Shown: positions 36,685 through 50,000 of the stretch, piece by piece
Position numbering within the stretch: the first letter of the stretch is position 1
How the letters are laid out: every line of letters starts with the position of its first letter
Source of the DNA: Lumbricus rubellus
Lineage: Eukaryota > Annelida > Clitellata > Crassiclitellata > Lumbricidae
Assembly (NCBI GenBank): GCA_945859605.1
Contig: OX243814.1
Span: forward strand, 20,994,035-21,058,034
Length of the DNA stretch: 64,000 bases
Direction: 5' to 3'
Made by a program: the position numbers and the translations under genes
The notes under the pieces: generated by a model
The model's input: the letters and a program-made list of their open reading frames with translations, nothing else
The model's database searches: none
Told to the model about the DNA's origin: nothing

Positions 36685-39600
36685 ATGATTCGTTATTATC
36701 AATCACCTACATGCATAGTATTGACCAAAGTGACCATTGGTCATCTTGCACTGACAATGACGTTGGTCTCCATAGCAACAGCTGCATCGGTTGACGTTGG
36801 ATTCGAGTTGCTGTTCAAAACGAGCAACGAAACTTTCGAGAATTTCAAGGTGACCTTCGACCAACCACTTGATGACTGGGTTAGAAGAGGCGTCTATGTA
36901 AGTGGACTTAATTTTTCTTTAATGATAAAATTGGACTTGATTAGTTTGTTGTTTGGAAGTATAATGTAGCGTCGTTTGTTTATATGTGCAAATGTTGTAG
37001 CGCCCCTTCAAGCTCACTACTCAGAGGCGCTCCCGACTGCATAGCGGACACTGCATCGAAGTTTCATGCCGAAGCTCAGAGCAATTGAGAGTGAAGGACT
37101 TGCGCAAGGTTCTTACGCGGTGATTTGAGGTGGATTCGAACCTGCAACCCTTCGGCTGTAAGGCGACGAACATTCCAGGTACGCCACCGCGCCCTACTGT
37201 CATTGACTAGCGGGTGCAGGTTTTCTTTCCAGGACGGTGAATCCGACTGGGTCTATAAACATTACACGCGGGAAAGGCGAACTAGCGGAGGTTTCAATAA
37301 CTGAACAGTTGAATCATTTTATTTTATTTTATTTGACAACATCAAAAGTTTAGCGACTAAAATATCCGAATAGACGAAACCGAGAGCAACTGAGTAAATT
37401 AAATGTCGAGCGGTTGAGTGGAGCAGTTATACGCCGTCGATATATTCGCATGCAACCAAGTGCAATTGAGTAAATCCGAATGTATCCGTATGCAACCAAG
37501 TGCAACTGAGTAAATCCGAATGTATCCGTATGCAACCAAGTGCAACTGAGTAAATCCTAATAAATCCGAATGCAACCAAGTGCAACTGAGTAAATCCGAA
37601 TATATCCGAATGCAACCAAGTGAAACTGAGTAAATCCGAATATATCCGAATGCAACCAAGTGCAACTGAGTAAATCCGAATATATACGAATGCAACCAAG
37701 TGCAACTGAGTAAATCCGAATGATGTCAAGATATATCCGTATGCAACCAAGTGCAACTGAGTAAATCCGAATATATCCGAATGCAACCAAGTGCAACTGA
37801 GTAAATCCGAATATATCCGAATGCAACCAAGTGCAACTGAGTAAATCCGAATATATCCGAATGCAACCAAGTGCAACTGAGTAAATCCGAATATATCCGA
37901 ATGCAACGCAACTGAGTAAATCCGAATATATCCGAATGCAACGCAACTGAGTAAATCCGAATATATCCGAATGCAACCAAGTGCAACTGAGTAAATCCGA
38001 ATGACGTCAAGATATATCCGCATGCAACCAAGTGCAACTGAGTAAATCCGAATGTATCCGTATGCAACCAAGTGCAACTGAGTAAATCCGAATGTATCCG
38101 TATGCAACCAAGTGCAACTGAGTAAATCCTAATAAATCCGAATGCAACCAAGTGCAACTGAGTAAATCCGAATATATCCGAATGCAACCAAGTGAAACTG
38201 AGTAAATCCGAATATATCCGAATGCAACCAAGTGCAACTGAGTAAATCCGAATATATACGAATGCAACCAAGTGCAACTGAGTAAATCCGAATGATGTCA
38301 AGATATATCCGTATGCAACCAAGTGCAACTGAGTAAATCCGAATATATCCGAATGCAACCAAGTGCAACTGAGTAAATCCGAATATATCCGAATGCAACC
38401 AAGTGCAACTGAGTAAATCCGAATATATCCGAATGCAACCAAGTGCAACTGAGTAAATCCGAATATATCCGAATGCAACGCAACTGAGTAAATCCGAATA
38501 TATCCGAATGCAACCAAGTGCAACTGAGTAAATCCGAATAAATCCGAATGCAACCAAGTGCAACTGAGTAAATCCGAATATATCCGAATGCAACCAAGTG
38601 AAACTGAGTATATTCGAATATATCCGAAAGCAACCAAGTGCAACTGAGTAAATCCGAATAAATCCGAATGCAACCAAGTGCAACTGAGTAAATCCGAATA
38701 TATCCGAATGCAACCAAGTGAAACTGAGTATATTCGAATATATCCGAAAGCAACCAAGTGCAACTGAGTAAATCCGAATATATCCGAATGCAACCAAGTG
38801 CAACTGAGTAAATCCGAATGGTGTCAAGATAAATCCGCATGCAACCAAGTGCAACTGAGTAAATCCGAATAAATCCGAATGCAACCAAGTGCAACTGAGT
38901 AAATCCGAATATATCCGAATGCAACCAAGTGCAACTGAGTATATCCGAATATATCCGAATGCAACCAAGTGCAACTGAGTAAATCCGAATATATCCGAAT
39001 GCAACCAAGTGCAACTGAGTAAATCCGAATGGTGTCAAGATATATCCGCATGCAACCAAGTGCAACTGAGTAAATCCGAATAAATCCGAATGCAACCAAG
39101 TGCAACTGAGTAAATCCGAATATATCCGAATGCAACCAAGTGCAACTGAGTAAATCCGAATATAGCCGAATGCAACCAAGTGCAACTGAGTAAATCCGAA
39201 TATATCCGAATGCAACCAAGTGCAACTGAGTATATCCGAATATATCCGAATGCAACCAAGTGCAACTGAGTAAATCCGAATATATCCGAATGCAACCAAG
39301 TGCAACTGAGTAAATCCGAATATATCCGCATGCAACCAAGTGCAACTGAGTAAATCCGAATATATCCGAATGCAACCAAGTGCAACTGAGTAAATCCGAA
39401 TATGCAACCAAGTGCAACTGAGTAAATCCGAATATATCCGAATGCAACCAAGTGCAACTGAGTAAATCCGAATGGCGTCGAAATGCATCCGTATGAAACC
39501 AAATGCAACTGAGTAAATATCCAAGGCCCTGATACAACCATAGAATGGTGTGAGAATGCTTGATAAGGTTTTGAATTCCTAAAAGAAAATGGACATAATT

Positions 39601-41793
39601 TCTGCTATGGTTTTGAAACAACCATATAACCTCGATCCTGCGCATTGCTTTAGCTGCTTACTTGCAAGATTCAATCTACCACTCTACTTTGAGTCTATGA
39701 TCTATCCATGGCCGTCAGTCGATCTGCATGCGGCACATGCATGATTGCAGGGCAAGCTATCAATGCCAATCGCACGCAATAATCCTCTATTACGCAGAGT
39801 CGCGCATTTTCTGCTTTTCGGCCGATTTGTTGGAATAGGTTGGCCTCTAAGATTGCGGCTCCTACATATGGATCTCTCTGACACATTTCACAACAGTCGG
39901 CTAGCCTTTCGAGTAGGCCCTACAAATCTACAAGATGCGCTTTACGAATTTTCTGAAAGATTTAATTGGAATTTTAAAATCATTGGGTTTCATTGAGCTG
40001 TTCGACAATTATTTTGTCATCGGTCTTATGTCGCTATAGGATAAATCCTAACAGGCCCACTTATGCACAAACGTGCAGCTTTTTTAGACAAAATATATCT
40101 ATTGAAAAATCAGTGTTGTGTGTTAAACAGCGTTATCATTGGTTCAGTTTGAACTTTGAACAGAAAACCAAACTAGACTAATTAATTTAAAATCCATTTC
40201 GCTTACAAGGGACTCGATGTTTATAATTTTTTTAGTATAGAATGTCAAGATATTCATCACGATGCTGAAAGCCCGTATAGCTTTGGCCTATGACTGATTG
40301 GTTTTCTGTTTGCTGCACAGATTAAGAATGGGGCTGGACAGTTCGAAATGGGGGCCAGGAAGTTCATGCACGCTTTCGACGGTTTCGCTAAACTCTACAG
40401 TTGGCATTTCGCGTCTTCATCAGATCGGCAGACGGCTTTCTTCTCAACGAAGTTCATTCGATCGCAGTTCTACGAAGCATCGATATCTTGGGGTGAAATA
40501 GCTGCCTACCTTCTATTCGAAATGACCGACCCACCCTACGACTTTCTCGAAAGAATCGAAGCACTGTTCAGAGGAATCGACAACAACAACATCAACATTA
40601 TTCAAGTTAATTCGAGGAACAACAGCAGCTGCACCAGCTTTCTGGCGATCAGTGACTTCTGGCAGTCTTACAGATTCGATCCGTTGACACTGGAAACCGT
40701 GTCGACCCGTGTCGATCCAAGTCTTCCATTGAACAGCATCTGGAGTCTCCTGCGTCTCCTTCCGATTCCATCGACAGCTCATCCAGTTCCAGAGAACGAG
40801 GATCTGTCGTCATACATCTCCTTCTATTCGCTCTTCTCTCCATTCTCCGCTCTCTTCGGCGGCAGCGTGAACGTCATTCGAATCTCTTCAGATGACGATG
40901 ACGATGATGAAAGAGAGTTGATCGCATCGATCCACATGGACAGGGTTCCTTACATGCATTGTCTCGGTCTGTCGAGGAACTACGCCATTATATTCGCACA
41001 TCCATTGTTCATCGATTTCTCCTGGATGCTGAGGACGGCAGACCCGACGAGAAGCATCCTCTGGGAGCCTGAACACGGAATGGACATCTACCTCGTCCAT
41101 CTCACTGACCGAACGATCATCAAAGTAACGACTGACGCAGACTTCATCACACATCACATCAACGCATTTGAAGATGATGAGACACATCATGTCTATGTTG
41201 ACATGATCACCTATCCAAACCCAGACCTCTTCAAGAACTTCCACGTGGACGATCTTCTCGACCCTGTGCTTCGAGACGACATGAAGATAGACAATGTCAT
41301 CAAACGCTACACCATAGACATCACGACACGAACGGTGACTGTGTCGACCTTTGACCCTTCGACACGTGACCTGCAGTTCATCAGTCACCTCGAGATGCCG
41401 GTCATCAATGAACGCTTTCGTCGATCGTCATACTGCTACGTGTATGGCAACGTAGTGAAGTCAGATGGTGTTCGATACGCGAACACAACCATCGTCAAGA
41501 AGCATCTGTGTGGTCGTCGAAAGAAAGAGGGAGAAGAAGAGGGAGAAGAGGACCGTGCCTGGTACCTTTCCAATCACTATCCCAGTGAACCTTGGTTCAT
41601 AGAGCGACCGACGGCCACACGAGAGGACGATGGGATCCTGCTCAGCGTCGTCCTTGACGGACCAGAGAAACGATCTTATTTGGCCGTTTTGAACGCCACA
41701 ACACTTCAGATGATGAGTCGCAGTTATCTACCAATCGCTGTTCCTTTCACTCTCCATGGAAGACACTTCGACCACATAGGACTAGAGGGTTAG
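36685..41793 (+). CDS. Carotenoid cleavage oxygenase (BCO/RPE65/NinaB family), 2 coding exons
   Basis: Exons 36685-36897 and 40321-41793 (GTAAGT donor, TGCTGCACAG acceptor, phase 0) give 561 aa, close to the family length. NGAGQFEMGARKFMHAFDG (74-92) matches the family signature near the N-terminus. The four Fe(II)-binding His positions are present in TAHPVPEN (H225), YMHCLGLSRNY (H284), HHINAFEDD (H349/H350) and FTLHGRHF (H550). LEMPVIN and SEPWFI carry the usual second-shell Glu residues. The first second-shell Glu of the CTETN-type motif appears to be Asp or missing (ISDFWQSY), and the PDPCK motif of vertebrate members is absent (TDPPYDF). Predicted reaction: oxidative cleavage or isomerisation of carotenoids/retinoids. 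Residues about 14-36 are hydrophobic and could be a signal peptide, which is unusual for this largely cytosolic family. A 2-kb satellite fills the intron. AATAAA candidates at 42936 and 42950. Confidence 0.92.
36995..37197 (-). mobile_element. tRNA-derived SINE, reverse orientation
   Basis: Best-preserved copy. The minus strand starts GGGCGCGGTGGCGTACCTGG (A box), then has GGTTCGAATCC (B box) and a body ending in GCGCCTCTGAGTAG, TGAGCTTGAAGGGGCGC and TACAACA. Lies in the carotenoid oxygenase intron just after the first coding exon. Confidence 0.85.
37435..39520. repeat. 40-bp satellite, about 50 copies, in the carotenoid oxygenase intron
   Basis: Head-to-tail 40-bp unit containing CAACCAAGTGCAACTGAGTA and AATCCGAATATATCCGAATG. 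Variants include units lacking CCAAGTG, units with GATGTCAAG insertions, and TATTCG or AAATCCTAAT versions. Blocks of variants recur in the same order at a spacing of about 572 bp (for example TGATGTCAAG at 37721 and 38293), so a higher-order duplication is present. Forty is not a multiple of three and the unit lacks minus-strand stops, so all three minus frames are open for hundreds of codons; these are artefacts. Confidence 0.97.
39521..40320. other. Right part of the carotenoid oxygenase intron
   Basis: Unique AT-rich sequence; no exon or element recognised between the satellite and the acceptor at 40320. Confidence 0.5.
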
Positions 41794-42079
41794 AGGCCTA
41801 GAAGGTTAGAAGCCTAAAGGACGACTTCAGAGAGGGTCATCCAACACAATATAGGCAAGGTCAACTTCCGGTTCTAGGAAAGATATAAACTAAAAAATTG
41901 ATCTTTTTCTTTCGCTAGAGTTGCCATCGGAAATTCATTGCGTCCTTGTTTGATATATTCTGGACAATGATAATCTCGACTTTTCATGCACCTATCCACC
42001 ACTTAAATTAATGTCGTATCGAAATTAAGTAATATTGCTCGAATTTGCTCCCCTTGCCGATAAGCTGGAGACCCTGATA

Positions 42080-42223
42080 CAGGGTGAGAATTACCGGGGG
42101 GTTTGGGGATTTCAACCCCCAGTGTTTCTTAGAGCCCCATGTTAAAGTATGTTTTTACACTCCAATTCCAAGTAGATAATGGTCCACCCCCTCCCCAGTT
42201 ATTTTTCCCCAATTCTCACACTG
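42080..42223. mobile_element. 144-bp hAT-like MITE, CAGGGTGAGAATT family
   Basis: Ends CAGGGTGAGAATTACCGGGG and (reverse complement) CAGTGTGAGAATTGGGG, flanked by CCCTGATA (42072-42079) and CCCTGATG (42224-42231). Contains CTTAGAGCCCCATGTTAAAG, also found in reverse at 43636-43780. Confidence 0.87.
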
Positions 42224-43300
42224 CCCTGATGCCGTTCTTGGAGCAGGATAAACGCAACCTATATGTGCTTCGGCACACGCCAGTGGGCCAGTGCCTACAC
42301 CAGAGAGTTACTAACTTAATATAGCATATACAAGTGACTCACTACTGACTTTCTGCATGCAGCCTACTAGTCGTGTTCTCTCTAAGGCTGGGTAAAGAAA
42401 CTATGACATGCAATTGAAGACATACTTAATTAGTTTTGTGTGATTGCAAAACTTTGCAGACCAGTGAGATCACTGACCCACTGGATGCCGACATAGGCCT
42501 ACTGCATGGTATAGGCTAATAATAATAGCGGCTTGGTTTTGAGACTTCGTTTGTCATTAGACACTGCATGCAGCCCAAGAGAAGTCACTAACTATTATTA
42601 TTACAACAATAATTACTGTACAGTCTGTACCTTTCATCACTCGCATCTTCCTTCATCACCGTCAACCGCGTTTCCTCCAACTATACCCGCAGCGATTCCA
42701 GAGTTCACTTAGAATCGGCGCGAACTTCTCCTTCAAGGTTACACGTTTTCCCGATGGATTTCGTCTCCAGTTCTAATTACACAAATGCAGCCACACAGAA
42801 ATCAACCATGCAGCTGCCATTAGGGATTAGGCCTATCGGTCGGTCAGTCAGTCGGTCGGTCGGTCGTTCGGTCAGTCAACCAGCCAGCGTGTAGCAGTCT
42901 TCATACAGAGATCACTTTAAAACAACATAATTTTGAATAAAGTTGGCTTAATAAACAACGGTTGACTTGAACGTGGCGTCACCATGGTAACGTTCCTGAT
43001 TTGAATGCGAAAACGATGAAAGTTGGTTTATTCGATACAAAAACGTAGATTACAGCAGACGAATTATTGAACATATACTATTATTAAACATATAGTCACC
43101 TGTTCACGATGAAAAACTAAAACGAATCTCCTCGAAATCACAATAATTATTCAAATTTAATAATAATATTATTATTATCTCAACAAATCGCGAATATCAG
43201 TCTTCAGCGGAAATTGCCGGCGACGATTATTCAATGACGTCACCACAATTATCATTTCGACGTCATCATGTAGCATTGCGTTTGGCCTTTAAAATTTATT
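42224..43300. other. Non-coding stretch downstream of the carotenoid oxygenase
   Basis: Contains CGGT/CAGT tetranucleotide repeats at about 42835-42885 and two AATAAA words at 42936 and 42950. No gene supported. Confidence 0.5.
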
Positions 43301-43307
43301 GATTTAG

Positions 43308-43540
43308 CGCTCTACATCTACATCTTGGACGACCGCAGACGTGACCTACTAGGATCGTCTGCCAGCGATGTAATGCTGTCCAGTCCACGAGATTCATTGT
43401 GCACGGTTGTTCAGGCATTTGTGCATCATGGTGCTAAGTTTGAACTCGATGCGCTCGCCTATTCCAAGCCCCTGAAGCTGGCCCTGGATCGCGGTAGAAA
43501 TATGGGTCTAAAGCAGTTAGTCGTTGGTGTCTCCAAATGC
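43308..43540 (+). CDS. Orphan exon candidate, unrecognised protein
   Basis: A 233-bp segment is bounded by a TTTAG acceptor (43307) and a strong GTGAGT donor (43541) and is open in one frame for 77 codons (LYIYILDDRRRDLL...VVQAFVHHGAKFELDALAY...PLKLALDRGRN...LKQLVVGVSKC). Base composition and residue mix look coding. No neighbouring exon in a compatible phase was found on the plus strand within the window. It could be an exon of an unseen gene, a retained fragment of a dead gene, or part of a mobile-element ORF. Without the donor the frame ends at a TAA at 43550-43552. Confidence 0.35.
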
Positions 43541-43635
43541 GTGAGTGCATAAATTATGGCCTACGACGACCTTATAAAACGCATCTAGGCCTATTGTCAA
43601 TAGCACTAAATTCTTCCAGGCCTGCTGGGTCTGAC

Positions 43636-43780
43636 CAGTATGAGAATTGTGGAAAAATAACTGGGGGGGTTGGCCTATGATAAACTTGAAATTGGGGTAT
43701 GAAAAACATACTTTAACATGGGGCTCTAAAAAAGACTGGGGGGGTGAACCCCCCCAACCCCCCCGGCAATTCTCACCCTG
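43636..43780. mobile_element. 145-bp hAT-like MITE, CAGGGTGAGAATT family, inverted copy
   Basis: Ends CAGTATGAGAATTGTGG and (reverse complement) CAGGGTGAGAATTGCCGGGG, flanked by the perfect duplication GGTCTGAC (43628-43635 and 43781-43788). Opposite orientation to the copy at 42080. Confidence 0.9.
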
Positions 43781-44049
43781 GGTCTGACACTTGCTCTGAC
43801 AACTGCATTCCGTCTAGAACTGTAACAATTAAAACCAAAGACCCAGACTTCATGACCCCCTCTCATAAAATCACTCCCCCACCAAGCTAAATAAACGGGA
43901 AGACAGGGTCGCATGGACGATGCATATTTACCGGGAGGGAGGCTACTTGTGGGACCAATCAATGAGATTATACTGGAAAACACAAAAAAGCGTTTCTCCT
44001 CCATTGCAAGATGCTTTTAATTTAAAAAATTAATATTAACAATACTGAA

Positions 44050-47000
44050 TGAACGTTTTACTCAGCAGATTTCTGGTTATGCCTACGTTTATGTTTAGGA
44101 TGTGTTCCTAGTGTTCCAAAACTCCATAAGACGGTTCTGCACAGAAGGTGAAAGGATATGTGCATACCGGATATATGGTTATGCAACACAGTGTTATTGT
44201 TGAGGAGTAAACAATGAATAAAGAATGCTTTAATTGTAGCAAAGTGTGAACTACAGGACGCTATTAAACTGGTCCACCACTTTGACACTTTTTCATGGTT
44301 CACAGCTCATATATAATTATTGTTACACTGACATGCAAACGAGGTCAATGGTGATATTCCAGAGACCAGCTAATTTCTTTTCATCAGAGTTTTAATCTAA
44401 TCCTGAAATCCTGATTCACACCAGGAATCAGTTGATGGTCACCTCTCCTCTAAGCAAAGCGCATTCTAAATGCATAAGCTGAGAGCACTTCTGAATAACT
44501 CTGCTGTGAGAAGCACTTTACAAATGTTAGATTAGATTAGATAATCTGTTCAACAGAAGAAGTGTAGATATGTGAGACTCAAAGGAACTGGAAGACAAGC
44601 AGTGGAAGCAAATCCATAAAAAGATAAAAGTTTTATCATAATTATAATTATCAGTCCAGACCAAAATGAGTTCGCATAACTTACAGAGCAACAGATGCAA
44701 TGAGTGAATTCGTAAACCTTTGAGGAGCCAGTGAAAATGGAAATAAAAATTAAAACTTTTTCAAAATTGTAATAAATATAAATTAATCAAATTTAGTGCT
44801 GTTCAAAATAACAGGCTGCCCGTTTTTATGTCAACACCAAACCTGAATACATGAATCAGCATGTGTACATACAAATGCAATGCATACAACAGACAACAGT
44901 ATACAAACTCTAATACTATGCAGATACATGTCTAAAAATAATAACAATAATTATGACTGTTATGTTTTATATATAAGTGGCCTATGTACAGCATCAAACA
45001 ACAGACTGTAAGCGCAAATGCTCACAACACTGAATAAGGTCTTCGGGAAGAAACTTCAGATTCACCCCCGTGCCGCTGCTGTCCATGTAAGTTTCAAGAA
45101 TATGAGAAGTGATTTATATGCAGCCAGTTCAATTGTCCACCTGCTGAAGACACACACTCACAGCATCATATTCATTTACTAAATGTTCAGATTACAAATA
45201 ATTATATTGCTATAAGAAACTATGTAAAACATAAGTCTTCATAACCAATGCACGAGAAACTCGTTATAGAATGTTATTGATCGGTTTTTAATCAACATGA
45301 TTGTCGCCCTCTATGCTCATACAGTCTAGATTCCACCAATGGGAACTGGACATCAATTCGTTGTATAGCAATGCTCCCAAACAACATGTTAAAAAGCATT
45401 TATGTCAGAGTGAAATATTATATAACGAGTTTCTTCAGTATACAAGAGATCCACAGATCAGCTCTTAAGCGGACATTTCAACAGTGGTGGGCCACTGGTG
45501 GCATAGCATATATTCAACATGTTATGAAGTCAGTTTTCAGTTGTATGTTGCTCCTGGTCAGTTTGAACAGAAACGAAATAGAAACGCATTAATTCTGTAT
45601 ATGATAAAAATGCCTTTCAAATGAATTGTCAGTTTCTTGATTCAAACAACTAGCACAGCAGTGGATGGCATTACCAATGTGTAAATACTGCTGCTTGGAA
45701 GTTCTTCAAGAATGAAAGATGTATAATTAATTTTATAAATTGTGCAGCACCATAAATGCATTGAAAGCATTCACACGCTTCCAACCACTGTAAAAAAATA
45801 CAACGAACGGAAAAACATGAATTGAAATCATTCCACTCAGAACAATAGCATCTAAGTTCAAAAGCTAACAATAAACTCAAGCACAAACATGCATATACTC
45901 AAAACAACAAAATAACGGCTCCTGAAAATAGTGATAGTAAACAAATCAATTGCAAAAGGAGTCGTCAGCTGAAGTACAGCAAAACAGACATTCAACCACT
46001 TTCCCGTAAGTACATAGCCATGGCTTTCGCACCTCAGATTCGCATAGCCGTGTGACATTAAGTGTAAAAAATTTCGTAGTGGTAGCAGTAGTAATATTAG
46101 CAATAATAGCAATACTACCAATAATAATAATGGCTTGGCAATTTACCAAAATCGTATGATAAACCTATTGATGTACATTGTACACATGACATAATATAGA
46201 CCTTCTTCAGTTACAATATCCTCACAAGCAGTCATTTTCTCTTACTTCTCCCCCAAACGATCTCACTATGCTCAAATTCAGGTAATTAATTTAAAGTCAA
46301 GCACTTTAGAGACAACTAGAATCTACAGTCTTACAGAAGTTCAGCTGCAGCAGAAGAACAGCTTTTCCACGCTGATAATTGTGGCTAATAACAGAATAAA
46401 GTAAGAGGACACAAACCACCAATCACAGACAGTCATATAAAACTGAAGAAAAAGCGCAAAGTCAGAGTCGCAAGTAAACACAACTCAACTCAGTCACAGT
46501 ATATATTGACAGAAGCAGCAAATCAGATTTCTGTTCAGCGAAACGAAGTAACTTTTAGACAAACTACAAGATCATTTTTCTTCAGTCTATTCAAATTTCG
46601 GTTTTTTGTTCAATAGCATGCACAACGCTACCTTTTCGGTTTTTTGTTCAATAACATGCACAACGCTACCTCTCCTAAACCAAAGAAGCACCATTTCTTC
46701 GTTCTCATTACTGCTCATCAGCAAAATCTTAAATGTAAGTTAATCCATTAAAGTTACAATACATTCTAAATTATACTTTCAGTAAGTTCTTTCAGAGTTG
46801 AACCACATGAGTAAATAATGTTTCAGTCATGAGAATAACTTAGGAAATATACAAAAAAGTGCAACTCAACTTCAAGTTGTTAAAAAACTAAAATTCAAGA
46901 CTGAAATTTAATTTATGAAATAACTGCATTTAAAAACAATGCAAGCAATAACAACACAAATTATTTATAGTACTACTTTATATTTATATTCCAGATGATA

Positions 47001-50000
47001 CCGCCGATTTCAAATTTCTGTAATATAAAAATTATGCATTCATCATTCACTACAGGAAACTGTCTTTTTTACATCTTCAACATAAGTTTCTATCGCTCAT
47101 TTATTTCACTAAGCAAAAAAACATATAGTCAATAGATCTGTTAGAAATTGTCACATTTATTAACACTTTAACTAAGCTAAACAGACGATGCATCGAGAGC
47201 TTATTTTGCAAAACTGCTAATCTTGCAAGTTGCAATGTCTCACAATAAGATCCTAATTTCAAAATGTAGTAACTTACTATTTGCAGTCATCACACAAGAG
47301 ATGATAGGTGTCACGATACATTGGCAGATACTAACACTCTCTGTTACACAGGAACACAAATCACTTGGCCAATATCTCTGAGAAGCCCAACTATGCATAG
47401 ATAATTCAGAATAAAAGAATTTTAAAACTACAACGTTAGTATAAAAATTGAAAATAAGCATTATAATACTGCTGTAATCACCTAAATATATATTATTAAT
47501 CATCATTACATTTTCTCACATGTCTATCACACGCACAATTGTACATGTTAGGAAACTCTACACGTCACAAGCCGTCACACACACACAGTAGAGAAACTTG
47601 GATAAAGCTCTCATTGCAGAAAATACGAAGCATCTTAAAAGTACCATGTGACTCATTGGTCCCACCATAACTGAAGAGCGTACCTGCTATGAATGAAACT
47701 TTGCAATTGTCACATAGACACACCAGAGTGACTAGACAGTTTTAGCCGTAACAACACAAGTTTTAGGCTGCAGATTTTAAATATTTTGAAATTTTAGAAA
47801 CCCAATATCTCGCAAATTCCTTATAAGAAGATCATCTAGGAGTTCAACAAAATGAGATAAAATTTGGCCAATAACATCGACAATGGTGGCAAATGAAGTC
47901 AAGAAATTCCAGATTGACAACTTTTCTACTAGTAGGCCACATATTTTAAAGTAATCCCACTTTACTACAATACATCTGCTATCGCTATTTTAAAAATAAA
48001 ATCTTTTAACAGCTGAACAAAAGTTTAACATGATCCAAGTTAAAATAAGTTATATATGGTAATTACAATATTACAGAGTTTCAATCTAAGGAATACAACC
48101 ATGCTGATATGCAATGTTGTCCTGAATACACACATCGGTTTACTAGAATTTAAAAACACACAACCACAACGTGCACTTAAGCAGAGTTGGCTAATCCTAG
48201 TTTAGTTAGTCATCAAAGGACCATTTGTTTAGTTTAGACAGACCTAAACACAAATGACGTGCAGCAAATGGAAGCCTTGTCTCAAATCACTGATCATGAA
48301 GAGAAGTGTTGCCCTGTAGCCGAGTGTAAGGCGCATCTGAGAGAATTGAGCAGATAAATCGAATAAAATCTAGTAATTTAGCAAAACGTTGATCAGTGAA
48401 CATCGCCCAATAGCAAAGACTATCATCATCAACAGTAATTGCTTTAATCACTACTTGAGCTTTCCAGTTTCCATTGCACTAAGTTTGTCAAACTTCTTAT
48501 ATTCCTGATTGCAAGACTGGGAGAATGAGACTGGTTTATCAGAGTCAATTTCCTTAGATGAAAATCAATGGTAGTACAGTGGAAAAACAGAAAAACACAA
48601 AAAACACACATCATTCGATATCTAATGTTTTTAATTGCAAAAGACTAAATTTTTAATGGCCCACTCACAAGTTTACAACTTAATGACATACGAATTGACA
48701 CTGTGGTCGTTAAGAGGCAGGCTGGACCAAAAGGAGAAGTAATTCAGAGCATGGCTGATTATTGCATGTCCTTTTGCAATACTGGCATATGTATGTTGCC
48801 AAATACAACATCCATGTAGGTGAAACAAAGAACGACAAAATCAAAGACCACTCAGCTATTAAGAATTCTGTAAGTTTCTAAAAAACATGATCAGTTCTAA
48901 TAATTGCAAACACAAGACACATATAAATATTATATATTCACAGGAAATAGCGATTCAAAAGGAGAATCTGCGAATTCAAAGGGGAAAGGATATTTGATTT
49001 GTAAGTTAGCATACCAACAATTGTTAGAAGTTTAGAAAGACTGACGTTATTTAGAAATTTCTGAGACATAAAAACTTCCATGTCTAAATTTTAAAAATAT
49101 AGTCATCACTTATTGATTCCCAACACATCAATAATTAAGAAAGCAATGCTAAGTGTTTTTGTCAGACAAATTATCTCAATCATACAGTAGAACGTTTAGC
49201 ACACATGGAAGACAAAATCTCTGGCCAAATACCATTCCATCCACCGCCACACAAAATATGACTAAATGTGAACCAAAATAAAACAATTAATGGAATCTGC
49301 AAATCATTTTTTGTCCTCATCCATGTGCTTTACTTTGCGTGATAACAACATGCCTCTGCCAGCTTCAACTAACCCTTCATTATTACAGATAACTTCACAA
49401 CTGGTTGCACTCTGCCAGTGCCAGTGCCAAGCCTGGATGGAGCCTGGAGGGTGTTGCTAATCACACAGTGAGGTCAAACTGCAACTACAACTACTACAAC
49501 TATTAGTCAGATGACTGCTTTCATAAGCACCCTGCAGTGAACATATAAAAGAGTCTGATGACTGTGACATTGGGTCATCAAAACAATGACTGGGCTCTCA
49601 GGCCAAGACAGGCAAACTAGACAGGCAGACAACTCGTTTAAAGATCTTCATGCCATCAATAATTGAAGTAATGAATTGTAAAACTCAAGAAAACATTGGT
49701 AGCAATACATGGAAAGATGAAAGTAGAGAGGGAATTCTTCCTCACATCTAGACCGTAGTATATGCTATTTAAACGCATGCATCTGGAAAAACAAACAGGT
49801 CAACCAAAGTATAATTATTATACAAAAAAAGCACAAAAATACCTCTAAAATATCCCTGGGAGCAGAAAATGCAAGTACACTTAATTGGATAATCAATCAC
49901 TTTAAAATCAGATAATTACTGGATTTGACAATATAACTTAAAGTGAAACATAACTCATCATCTGACTTAGAGGACTCGACACGCAGTGATTATTAAGGTA

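Noticed and set aside
37435..39520. Possible CRISPR-like array
   Set aside because: There are no unique spacers, only a contiguous 40-bp satellite, and the context is a eukaryotic intron.
37399..39645. Several minus-strand open frames of 98-408 codons with a repeating IFGFTQLHLVAFGYIRIYS pattern
   Set aside because: They are readings of the 40-bp satellite. Three overlapping frames are open at once and the amino-acid period (40) is three DNA units, so no protein gene is needed to explain them.
40513..41388. Minus-strand frames of 64-166 codons opposite the carotenoid oxygenase exon
   Set aside because: Antisense shadows of a strongly conserved plus-strand coding exon.
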